Assembly (NCBI GenBank): GCA_900548775.1
Contig: URLM01000020.1
Location: forward strand, 1-31,756
Length of the DNA: 31,756 bases
DNA from: an uncultured Olsenella sp.
GTDB lineage: Bacteria > Actinomycetota > Coriobacteriia > Coriobacteriales > Atopobiaceae
Direction of reading: 5' to 3'
The notes under the pieces are model-generated. The model was not told where the DNA came from and made no database searches. It was given only the letters and a program-made list of their open reading frames with translations. The position numbers and the translations under genes are program-made. Within the stretch, counting starts at the first letter, position 1, and each line of letters starts with the position of its first letter. Below are positions 18,161 to 25,091 of the stretch, piece after piece.

Positions 18161-18225
18161 GGGGGCTCCTTCTCGCTGTGCTGTCTGCAATGGGTGTGGG
18201 GATAATGCTGCCGTTCGCTGCAAAA

Positions 18226-18231
18226 ATCATA
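18226..18231 (-). promoter_or_regulatory. Candidate -10 box for the MIP channel gene
   Basis: On the minus strand the hexamer is TATGAT, 65 bp before the start codon, in a locally AT-rich stretch. No good -35 is visible. The 262 bp between this gene and the next terminator hold nothing else I can support. Confidence 0.4.
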
Positions 18232-18339
18232 CCGGTTACGGAACAGAATGAGGATATTTACGTATTTCTGCGAGAGAAACGCATAAGTCGCGAGGCTTTG
18301 GAGAAAGGCGCTTCCAAATCACCTGGGCGAGAACCTCGC

Positions 18340-18379
18340 ACATACAACAACAGGGCCGCCACCCAAAGGTGACGGCCCT
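18340..18379 (-). terminator. Terminator of the GGGtGRT operon
   Basis: On the minus strand the 12-bp stem AGGGCCGTCACC pairs with GGTGGCGGCCCT (one mismatch), with loop TTTG, followed by GTTGTTGTATG. It lies 42 bp after the stop of the GGGtGRT gene. Confidence 0.75.
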
Positions 18380-18421
18380 GAAAACCGTGCAGCGCAAAGA
18401 GCGGTGCCGAGAAGCGCAAGC

Positions 18422-19438
18422 CTACTTCTTGAGGGACTCCTCGACGGCGACGGCGCACGCAACGGTGCAGCCGACCATTGGGTTGTTGCCCATGCCGATG
18501 AGACCCATCATGTCGACGTGCGCAGGTACGGAGCTGGAGCCGGCGAACTGCGCGCTGGAGTGCATGCGGCCCATGGTGTCGGTCATGCCGTAGGAGGCGG
18601 GGCCGGCAGCCATGTTGTCCGGGTGCAGCGTGCGGCCGGTGCCGCCGCCCGACGCCACGGAGAAGTACTTCTTGCCGGCAAGCGCGCGCTCCTTGAAGTA
18701 GGTGCCCGCGACGGGGTGCTGGAAGCGCGTGGGGTTGGTGGAGTTGCCGGTGATCGAGATGTCGACGTTCTCGTGCCACATGATGGCAACGCCCTCGCGG
18801 ACGTCGTCGGCGCCGTAGCAGTTGACCTTGGCGCGCGGGCCGTCGGAGTAGGGGATCGTCTCGACGACCTTGAGCTCGCTCGTGTAGTAGTCGAACTGCG
18901 TCTTCACGTAGGTGAAGCCGTTGATGCGGGCGATGATCTGGGCGGCGTCCTTGCCGAGGCCGTTCAGGATGACGCGGAGCGGCTTCTTGCGGGCCTTGTT
19001 GGCGTTGTTGGCGATGCCGATGGCGCCCTCGGCGGCAGCGAAGGACTCGTGGCCGGCCAGGAACGCGAAGCACTCGGTGTCCTCGCCGAGGAGCATGGCG
19101 CCCAGGTTGCCGTGGCCAAGGCCGACCTTGCGGTCGTCGGCGACGGAGCCGGGGACGCAGAAGGCCTGCAGGCCCTCGCCGATGGCGGCGGCAGCCTCGG
19201 AGGCCGTGGTGACCTCGCCCTTCTCGGCCTTCTTCAGCGCGATGGCGCAGCCCAGGGTGTATGCCCACTTGGCGTTCTCGAACGCGATGGACTGGATGCC
19301 GGTGGTGATGTCATAGGGGTTGAAGCCACGGTCGGTGCAGAGCTTGAGGGCCTCCTCGAGGTCCTTGATGCCGTACTGCTCGCACGCCTTGTCGATCTGG
19401 GCGATGCGGCGCTCGTAGCCTTCGAACGTGATGGCCAT
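18422..19438 (-). CDS. GGGtGRT family protein
   Basis: This 338-residue protein belongs to the family named for its motif, seen here as SVASGGGTGRTLHP (GGGTGRT at 264-270). Other Gly-rich conserved-looking stretches are VGLGHGNLGAMLLG (105-118) and MMGLIGMGNNPMVGC (310-324), which look like nucleotide or phosphate loops. Cys94, 123, 207, 324 and 328 could serve redox or metal roles. There is no signal peptide or membrane helix. It follows the NifU-like gene by 29 bp with a strong GAAGGAGG site, so the two form an operon. No biochemical function is established for the family as far as I know. The partner suggests iron-sulfur or metal-cofactor work. Confidence 0.9.
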   Translation of the reverse strand: MAITFEGYERRIAQIDKACEQYGIKDLEEALKLCTDRGFNPYDITTGIQSIAFENAKWAYTLGCAIALKKAEKGEVTTASEAAAAIGEGLQAFCVPGSVADDRKVGLGHGNLGAMLLGEDTECFAFLAGHESFAAAEGAIGIANNANKARKKPLRVILNGLGKDAAQIIARINGFTYVKTQFDYYTSELKVVETIPYSDGPRAKVNCYGADDVREGVAIMWHENVDISITGNSTNPTRFQHPVAGTYFKERALAGKKYFSVASGGGTGRTLHPDNMAAGPASYGMTDTMGRMHSSAQFAGSSSVPAHVDMMGLIGMGNNPMVGCTVACAVAVEESLKK

Positions 19439-19467
19439 GTGCTGTACCTCCTTCTCTCTACTCGGAG

Positions 19468-20202
19468 TTACTCGTGGACGGGGAACGTGGACTCGGTGCT
19501 GTGGGTCTCCTCGTCGGTGCGGGGATCGATGAACTTCACAGCCTGGTCCCACTGGCCGTAGTGGCCCATGGCCTTCTGGACGGCCTCTGCGGGGTCGACA
19601 CCGGCCTTGACCGCGTCGGTGAACTTGCCGAGGTTGAGGAACTCGAAGCCCACGATCTCGTCGTTCTTGTTGATGGCCATGCGGGTGACGTAGCCCTGGG
19701 TGAGCTCGAGGTAGCGGGCGCCCTTGGCGGCGGTGCCGTACATGGTGCCCACCATGGAGCGCAGGCCCTTGCCGAGGTCGTCGAGGCCGGTGCCGACGGG
19801 CAGGCCGTCCTCGGAGAACGCGGTCTGGCTGCGGCCGTAGACGATCTGCAGGAACAGCTCGCGCATGGCGACGTTGATGGCGTCGCAGACGAGGTCGGTG
19901 TTCAGTGCCTCGAGGATGGTCTTCTTGGGGAGGATCTCGGCGGCCATGGCGGCGGAGTGCGTCATGCCCGAGCAGCCGATGGTTTCGATGAGGCACTCCT
20001 CGATGACGCCGTTCTTGACGTTGAGGCTGAGCTTGCAGGCACCCTGCTGCGGGGCGCACCAACCAACACCGTGGGTGTAGCCGGAGATGTCAGTGATCTC
20101 CTTGGCCTGGACCCACTTGCCCTCCTCGGGGATGGGCGCCGGTCCGTGGTATGCACCCTTGGCGATAGGGCACATGCGCTCCACTTCTGCCGAATACTGC
20201 AT
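19468..20202 (-). CDS. NifU/IscU-like iron-sulfur scaffold protein paired with GGGtGRT
   Basis: This 244-residue protein has an N-terminal NifU/IscU-like fold. Candidate cluster ligands are Cys49 or Cys56 (GWCAPQQGACKLSL) and Cys77 in IETIGCSGMTHSAAMAAEIL, which parallels the GCxxxxxSxS helix start of IscU. Cys11, Cys70 and Cys106 are extra. It is about 100 residues longer than IscU, with a C-terminal part (about 130-244) containing LELTQGYVTRMAINKNDEIVGFEFLN that may be specific to this pairing. The start has GAGAGGAG upstream. It is the first gene of the two-gene operon. No IscS-type desulfurase is adjacent, so sulfur delivery must come from elsewhere, or the role is not classical cluster assembly. 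Confidence 0.85.
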   Translation of the reverse strand: MQYSAEVERMCPIAKGAYHGPAPIPEEGKWVQAKEITDISGYTHGVGWCAPQQGACKLSLNVKNGVIEECLIETIGCSGMTHSAAMAAEILPKKTILEALNTDLVCDAINVAMRELFLQIVYGRSQTAFSEDGLPVGTGLDDLGKGLRSMVGTMYGTAAKGARYLELTQGYVTRMAINKNDEIVGFEFLNLGKFTDAVKAGVDPAEAVQKAMGHYGQWDQAVKFIDPRTDEETHSTESTFPVHE

Positions 20203-20387
20203 GTGTTCTCCTCTCCGAACTCCCTCGCCGGTGCCCCTTGCACCGACGCGATCGTTGCCGGCCATGCCGGTTAGAGCTCTGGTGCCGGAAATCCTCCAGC
20301 GCTTTCAAGTTTACGGCATGCGCGGGGAAACGGGGACGAGCGCGAGAAAAATCCCTGCGCCTGCTATGTGAGACCGTTCTCGGGTCG

Positions 20388-20393
20388 TATAAT
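20388..20393 (+). promoter_or_regulatory. Consensus -10 box giving a leaderless EamA mRNA
   Basis: A perfect TATAAT lies only 7 bp before the ATG at 20401. Transcription from it would start at or within a base of the A of ATG. No ribosome-binding site is present, which supports leaderless translation. The -35 is not recognisable. Confidence 0.55.
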
Positions 20394-20400
20394 CGCCCGC

Positions 20401-21432
20401 ATGCAAAACACGCGTGAAATACGAACCGCTCCTCTGTGGGCATGGAAGCTCGGGATGCTGTCCTGCGCCGTCATCTGGGGCGCCTCGTTCGTCATCATCA
20501 AGGACACGCTGGACGTGGTCCCCGCGTGCTGGCTGATGGCGGTCCGCTTCCTTATCGCCACCGTGCTCATGGCAGCCATCTTCTGGAGGCGCCTGCGCGA
20601 CAACTTCGACTGGAGCCACCTCCTTGCGGGGGGAGTCCTGGGCGTGCTGTACGGCGCGGGGTTTGCCGTCCAAAACCTCGGCCTCGCCTACACGACGCCG
20701 GGGAGAAGCGCCTTCCTCACGGCCACGTATTGCGTGCTGGTGCCGTTTCTCAATTGGGCGGTCGTTCGCAGGCGTCCCGGCGCGTCGAGCCTGGCGGCGG
20801 CGGTCCTGAGCATCGCGGGAATCGCGCTCATCTCGCTGGGGGACGACATGCGCCCCTCGCTTGGGCCCGGCGAGTGGCTGACGCTTCTCTCGGCGGTGTT
20901 CTTCGCCCTCCAGATCGTGTTTGTCGGTAGGTTTACCAGCTCCCACGACATGACCACCATCTCCGTTGCCCAGCTGGGCTTCATGTCCTTGACGTGCGCC
21001 TTATTCTCGCTGGCGTTGGGCGAGCAGGCGCCGGTGGTGTCAGGGCTGGATGCCTCGTTCTGGCTTTCGCTGGCCTATCTAGCAATCCTCTCGTCCTGCG
21101 TGACGACGCTCATCCAGAACGTGGGGCAGGCCTTCGTGCCGCCGGCGCAGTCCGCGCTGCTCCTCTCGTTGGAGAGCGTGTTCGCGGTCATCGCGAGCGT
21201 GATCTTCTACCACGAGCTGCTCACGCCCCAGCTGGTCCTGGGGTTCTCGCTGGTGTTTCTCGGCGTGCTCGCAAGCGAGCTCGGGCCAACGCTGCTGGCG
21301 AGAAGGGCCGCGGCCCAGCGGGCGCAAGAGGGCGTCCGGCTGGCGGCTGTCCTGCGAGGACGTGGAGCCGGCTCTACTCGGCAGCCACAGCCGCGATGCC
21401 AAAGGCGCCCGGGCCGGAGTGGCTCGCGATGA
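20401..21432 (+). CDS. EamA/DMT-superfamily transporter
   Basis: This is a 343-residue membrane protein with ten predicted helices in two EamA repeats, the first opening LGMLSCAVIWGASFVIIKD and the second about residue 155 onward (TLLSAVFFALQIVFVGRF). PAQSALLLSLESVFAVI in the second repeat is typical of the drug/metabolite transporter family. The start is 20401 because it directly follows the TATAAT box; the open frame extends 11 codons further up but would span the promoter. The last 30 or so residues are Arg/Gly/Pro-rich and overlap the end of the convergent degV gene by 59 bp, so they are probably a run-on beyond the true fold. Substrate unknown. Confidence 0.88.
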   Translation: MQNTREIRTAPLWAWKLGMLSCAVIWGASFVIIKDTLDVVPACWLMAVRFLIATVLMAAIFWRRLRDNFDWSHLLAGGVLGVLYGAGFAVQNLGLAYTTPGRSAFLTATYCVLVPFLNWAVVRRRPGASSLAAAVLSIAGIALISLGDDMRPSLGPGEWLTLLSAVFFALQIVFVGRFTSSHDMTTISVAQLGFMSLTCALFSLALGEQAPVVSGLDASFWLSLAYLAILSSCVTTLIQNVGQAFVPPAQSALLLSLESVFAVIASVIFYHELLTPQLVLGFSLVFLGVLASELGPTLLARRAAAQRAQEGVRLAAVLRGRGAGSTRQPQPRCQRRPGRSGSR

Positions 21433-22234
21433 CGCAGCCGGACTTCACCCACTCGATCTCCTGCGCACCGTGGTCGCGCAGGATCTTCTCGACCAGCGCC
21501 TTCATCAGCGGGTCGGGGGCGTCGCCCACCGTGTAGGTGAGGTTCACGCGCGAGAGGTCCATGGGCTCGCGTGTGACGAACTCCTCGACGAGCTGACCCA
21601 CGCACTTGACCATGGCCCCGCGACGCTTCTTGGTTGCAACGAGCTTGCCGTCAAGCACCTCGACCGTGGGCTTGATGCGTAGGAGCGTCGCGCCGAGAAA
21701 CGCCACGTTGGAGAGGCGGCCGCCCGCGCGCAGGTACTCGAGGTCACCGGGGACGAAGGCAAAGCGGATACGACGCACCTGGCTCTCGACGAAGGCCTTG
21801 ACCTCGTCCTCCGTGGCGCCGGGGTTGACCTCCATCATGCGGGCGACGTTGGTGACCACCAGGCGCAGGGCAGACGAGACGGACTTGGTATCCATCATGG
21901 TCACGTAGTCGCGACCCTCTGCGGCGAGGTGCGCGCTGCGGTACGAGACCGTCGTTGCGGCGGAGTAGGCGAGGTAGAGGATCTTCGCGGTGGGGAACTT
22001 CTCGTGGATGCGGTCGAAGGCCTCGTTGAAGTCGGCGGGCATGCAACCCGAGGTCTGCGGGAGCTTGCCCGTGGTCTTGTAGTACTCGTAGAGCTCCTCG
22101 GGCGGGAAGGAGTCATCCTCGCGCGAGAGGTCGCCAAAGTTCACGTGCATGGGGACCACCACGATGCCGTGGCGGCGAGCGGTCTCCTCGTGAATGTCTG
22201 AACCTGACTCGGTGACGAGGATGTAGTCTGCCAT
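21374..22234 (-). CDS. DegV family fatty-acid-binding protein
   Basis: This 286-residue protein has the usual DegV length. Family marks are the N-terminal ILVTESGSDI, a TSGCMP stretch (in place of the usual TSQPS), LAYSAATTVSYRSA, YLRAGGRLSNVAFLGATLLRIKP and the C-terminal HSGPGAFGI. DegV/FakB proteins bind fatty acids and, in FakAB systems, present them to a kinase. No fakA is adjacent. The start at 22234 has GGAGGCACCC directly upstream. Its 3' end overlaps the convergent EamA gene by 59 bp. Confidence 0.92.
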   Translation of the reverse strand: MADYILVTESGSDIHEETARRHGIVVVPMHVNFGDLSREDDSFPPEELYEYYKTTGKLPQTSGCMPADFNEAFDRIHEKFPTAKILYLAYSAATTVSYRSAHLAAEGRDYVTMMDTKSVSSALRLVVTNVARMMEVNPGATEDEVKAFVESQVRRIRFAFVPGDLEYLRAGGRLSNVAFLGATLLRIKPTVEVLDGKLVATKKRRGAMVKCVGQLVEEFVTREPMDLSRVNLTYTVGDAPDPLMKALVEKILRDHGAQEIEWVKSGCVIASHSGPGAFGIAAVAAE

Positions 22235-22392
22235 GGGTGCCTCCGATGCCTGCATGATGATGAAATCCAAACGTTTCTCGAAACAATTGTACGGATATGT
22301 TTGTGCGCCACGGGCATTCGTCGGACCGCGTGGGGATAATGCACACATGAGAAAAGGGGACAACCCCGTTGTCTCATTGGAGAGGAGCGAAC

Positions 22393-23271
22393 GTGATCCA
22401 GGAGACGGGCAAGGCGTACGACAACCACTTTGAACCCAAGGATCCGGAGCCCCAGAGCTACGTGCTGCATTACCGCGACCGTTCGGGCCTCGTTCGCGTG
22501 GTCGCCGCCGGGGAGCGCGGCGCTGACGAGTTCTCTTCGGGCGAGACGATCGACCTTCCGCGCCTCGCGGACTACCCCACGCCGCCGGAGCGCATGGTGT
22601 TCGCGTTTCGCATTGGCGAGGACGACTTCTTCCTTGCGCTGGACGAGGACGTTTCCGCGCCGGCAGGCTTCACCTACGAGCGCGTGGGCTGGCTCCGTGG
22701 CGTTGGACCGGCGGACCTCTCGTTTGCAGCAGCCGTTGGGTCCCAGCTTTCGGCGTGGTACAGGGACAACAGGTTCTGCACGCGGTGCGGGCACGCCATG
22801 GAGCTTGCTCCGCACAGCCGCGAGATCGTGTGCCCCAACTGCGCAAAGATTGTCTATCCCAAGATTCAGCCGGGCATCATTGCCGCCGTGACAGATAGCG
22901 AGAGGATCGTGCTCACGCGCTACCAGGGACGCGCGCTCAAGCTTTGGGCGCTTGTCGCCGGCTTCACCGAGATCGGCGAGTCGGTCGAGGACACCGTGCG
23001 CCCCGAGGTCATGGAGGAGGTGGGCCTTCGCGTGCGCGACCTGCGCTTCTACAAGAGCCAGCCCTGGCCCTTCTCGGACACGCTGCTCATGGGGTTCTGG
23101 TGCCGCGTGGACGGGAGCCGGCGCATCCGCACCGACCATCAGGAGCTGGCCGAGGCACGTTGGTTTTCCCCGGAGGAGATTCCGCTGGAGCGCACTAACG
23201 ACCATACCAGCCTGACGGGCGAGATGATCGAGCTCTTCCGCACGAAGGGTGCCGCGGGGCTGGGGCTGTAG
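22393..23271 (+). CDS. nudC: NADH/NAD+ pyrophosphatase (NudC type)
   Basis: This is a 292-residue protein. The start is GTG 22393 with GGAGAGGAG 6 nt upstream. Order: N-terminal NUDIX-like domain, zinc ribbon (Cys129, Cys132, Cys147, Cys150), then the catalytic Nudix domain. The Nudix box runs from Gly190 to Leu212 (GFTEIGE, then PEVMEEVGL), followed by the NudC-specific SQPWPF at 222-227. The conserved Arg of the box (REV) is Pro204 here, with an Arg one place earlier (Arg203); the glutamates of the EVMEE core are all kept. It hydrolyses NAD(H) to NMN(H) plus AMP, and NudC enzymes can also remove NAD caps from RNA. Divergent from degV. Confidence 0.92.
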   Translation: MIQETGKAYDNHFEPKDPEPQSYVLHYRDRSGLVRVVAAGERGADEFSSGETIDLPRLADYPTPPERMVFAFRIGEDDFFLALDEDVSAPAGFTYERVGWLRGVGPADLSFAAAVGSQLSAWYRDNRFCTRCGHAMELAPHSREIVCPNCAKIVYPKIQPGIIAAVTDSERIVLTRYQGRALKLWALVAGFTEIGESVEDTVRPEVMEEVGLRVRDLRFYKSQPWPFSDTLLMGFWCRVDGSRRIRTDHQELAEARWFSPEEIPLERTNDHTSLTGEMIELFRTKGAAGLGL

Positions 23272-23295
23272 CACTGCTGCACGCGGCCGCGCTCG

Positions 23296-24147
23296 TTACC
23301 AGGTGCCGTCGGTGGAGGGGTGCTTGCTCTCGTTGGTCGCAACGGTGAGGCCGTAGCCGGCGTTCACGCAGCCGGCGTCGCACAGGACGTCGGTGCCCAT
23401 GAGGTAGCCGCAGCGCTCGTCGGCGAGGCTTACGATGAGGAAGGCCAGCTCCTCGGGCTTGGCACCACGCGCTGGCCCGGAGTATGAGAGCAGGATGTCG
23501 GTGGCCTTGCCCTTCTCCTTCTCAGTCATGGGGGTCTCGACGTAGCCGGGGCTCACGGAAAGCACACGGATGCCACGACGACGCATGTACTTGAACGCGC
23601 AGCCCGCGGCATACCATCGCGCGAAGTTCTTCGAGATCATGTAGGCCATCTGCGGGTCTACATCCTTGTTGCGCATGATCGACGCCCTGCTCACGAGCCT
23701 CTTCACGAAGGCGTTCTCATCGGTGAGCGCAAGTGGGTAGGCGTGGCGCGGAATCATGACTCCGGGCAGCATGTAGCCCGAGTTGGAGGCGATGTCGACG
23801 ATCACGCCACCGTCCATCACCTTGTAGAACTCTTGGTTCACATAGACCGTGCCCAGGGCGTTGATGCGCACGATTGTCTCGGGGTTGGCCATGGAGCCAG
23901 AGATGCCTGCGGCGTGGATTATCTTTGCGACCCGGCCGAGCTGTGCAGCCTTCTCGGCAAGGGCCCGCACCTCGGAGCGGTTTGAGACGTCGCAGGTGAG
24001 GGGCACTACGTGATGGCCTTTGTCGTTGAGCTGGTCCGCCGTGCGCTGGAGCTTTGCGAGCGTTCGTCCTGTGATGATGACTGTGCCTTCTCTGGGCAGG
24101 GCCTCTGCCACAGCGCTTCCTATACCAGAGCCTCCGCCAGTAACCAC
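23296..24147 (-). CDS. Short-chain dehydrogenase/reductase, start frame disturbed
   Basis: This is an SDR of 283 residues as read from GTG 24147. Marks are VTGGGSGIG (cofactor), HAAGIS (NAAG-like), DIASNSGYM with the catalytic Ser, and AYMISK with the YxxxK pair; SPGYVETPM follows. About 45 extra residues between Ser and Tyr resemble 3-alpha-hydroxysteroid-dehydrogenase-type SDRs, so a steroid substrate is possible but unproven. The front is odd. A good start (AAGGAG, then ATG at 24163) opens ATG GGG TGA. Removing one G of the GGGG run (plus strand CCCC 24158-24161) would give MGDVYVVTGGG, the normal SDR beginning. Either a base error or a real +1 frameshift has cut the normal start, leaving only a weak GTG. 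Confidence 0.82.
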   Translation of the reverse strand: MVTGGGSGIGSAVAEALPREGTVIITGRTLAKLQRTADQLNDKGHHVVPLTCDVSNRSEVRALAEKAAQLGRVAKIIHAAGISGSMANPETIVRINALGTVYVNQEFYKVMDGGVIVDIASNSGYMLPGVMIPRHAYPLALTDENAFVKRLVSRASIMRNKDVDPQMAYMISKNFARWYAAGCAFKYMRRRGIRVLSVSPGYVETPMTEKEKGKATDILLSYSGPARGAKPEELAFLIVSLADERCGYLMGTDVLCDAGCVNAGYGLTVATNESKHPSTDGTW

Positions 24148-24321
24148 ATAAACGTCACCCCATGCGCACTCCTTCGTTCAAGTCTTCACCGATCGCGAGG
24201 ATGATAGAGGCTGTTCCCCTGGATTGATGCCATATCTGTTGCTATTTTGTGATATCTGTCGGCTCTGTTTGTGGGCGAGCGCATGCCGAGTCCCTGCGTG
24301 CCCCTTCGCACCCTTTCATAC

Positions 24322-24407
24322 TTCGTTCTTTATCGGTATCTGTTAATCGTCACTACGTTTTCGCAGGGAAATCTGGGCATGAGTCACAGAAACCGATAAA
24401 GAACGGA
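24322..24407. repeat. Palindromic intergenic element, family 1, copy 3
   Basis: The left arm (CGTTCTTTATCGGTATCTGT, from 24324) and the right arm (CACAGAAACCGATAAAGAAC, to 24404) pair with mismatches, so this copy has decayed. It is in the same orientation as copy 2 and keeps the interior CTACGTTTTCGCAGGG. Unlike the other two it is not between convergent genes; it lies 160-180 bp upstream of the SDR start. Confidence 0.8.
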
Positions 24408-24446
24408 GAGGAGGTCGGGAGAACCAGGAGGATACCAGCCGCCTGT

Positions 24447-24691
24447 TGCATCGAACTGGCCTTCGTTACACTAAAACTCACCGTCGCTGCATCGAACTGG
24501 CCTTCGTTACATGGACTCTGCGATACCCCTAAAGTAGCTCCTCAATAAATATCCAGTAATAGTAGTTAAAAAAGCAGATAATATACAACAATTTGCAATT
24601 GATATAGTACGGTTCGTAGAAAGTGCATGTAACGAAGGCCAGTTCGATGCAATCGGCCCAGAATTAGTGTAACGAAGGCTATTTCGGTGCA
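24447..24691. mobile_element. 245-bp nested-inverted-repeat element, family 2, copy 2
   Basis: The 25-bp sites at 24447-24471 and 24488-24512 (both TGCATCGAACTGGCCTTCGT then TACA) face their complements at 24627-24651 and 24667-24691. Spacing is 41 and 40 bp. Total length equals that of copy 1. The interior is very AT-rich (about 24535-24620) and shares only AAGTAGCTCC/AAGTAGCTAG-like sequence with copy 1, so the ends are conserved and the middle is not. It lies between the SDR gene and the leucine leader. Confidence 0.72.
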
Positions 24692-24793
24692 AGAACGTCG
24701 CTCCAGACGATAGAGGTGGCCATTCGTTGCGGCGCGTACCCTCGAATTGTTTCCGTTTGGCTACCTCTAGCAATACCCCGCCAACGAAATCGT

Positions 24794-24812
24794 GTCGCTG
24801 TGACACAGTGAC
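24794..24812. promoter_or_regulatory. Candidate operator palindrome upstream of leuL-leuA
   Basis: GTCGCTGT-GAC-ACAGTGAC is an 8-bp inverted repeat with one mismatch and a 3-bp centre, 47 bp before the leader peptide start. Its size and symmetry fit a dimeric regulator site. No promoter hexamers are convincing nearby. Confidence 0.4.
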
Positions 24813-24858
24813 CCTTACCGACTGCATACGGCAGCCGCAACAATGAGAGGAGGGGAAC

Positions 24859-24945
24859 ATGCGCGTCAACAATCAAGAGCTGTCCATGTATCCCTGCTCT
24901 CTCGCCCTACTCGGCCTAGAGCTTACGTGTGCGAGCGCACGCTAG
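24859..24945 (+). CDS. leuL: Leucine-rich leader peptide of the leu operon
   Basis: This 28-codon reading frame has a strong ribosome site (GAGAGGAGGGG) 4 nt before ATG. The peptide has six leucines; five fall within eight codons, LALLGLEL (15-22). The codons are CTC, CTA, CTC, CTA and CTT. CTA and CTT are rare in the neighbouring genes, which prefer CTG/CTC, so ribosome movement here should be sensitive to charged leucine tRNA. It lies 147 bp upstream of leuA, in front of alternative RNA structures. This is the classic arrangement for attenuation control. Confidence 0.82.
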   Translation: MRVNNQELSMYPCSLALLGLELTCASAR

Positions 24946-24970
24946 GTCTGAGGTCCAGAAGGTATCATTA

Positions 24971-25071
24971 GACCCAGCTTGCGTTCGCGTCCCGCCTTGG
25001 GACAGCGGCAGCTGGGTCGTGTCGTGAGTCATGCCACCATCCCAAGGCAACCTGGTACCAGTCACTGGGTC
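24971..25071 (+). promoter_or_regulatory. leuA attenuator with candidate pseudoknot
   Basis: The stem GACCCAGCT (24971-24979) pairs with AGCTGGGTC (25010-25018). It encloses an inner hairpin, GTCCC (24989-24993) with GGGAC (24999-25003) and loop GCCTT. The loop plus following bases, GCCTTGGGA (24994-25002), is exactly complementary to TCCCAAGGC (25040-25048), which gives a pseudoknot or a competing fold. GACCCAG can alternatively pair with CTGGGTC at 25065-25071, close to the leuA ribosome site (GGAGG 25082-25086). There is no U-tract, so control of leuA translation or factor-dependent termination is more likely than an intrinsic terminator. I recall that pseudoknot-containing LEU elements have been proposed for actinobacterial leuA, but cannot check that here. 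Confidence 0.7.
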
Positions 25072-25091
25072 CACGTCCAATGGAGGTAGCA

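Noticed and set aside
24039..24242. tRNA or other small RNA gene near the SDR start or in other gaps
   Set aside because: No cloverleaf arms or GTTCRA-type T-loop with matching acceptor stem could be found here or in the other intergenic regions.
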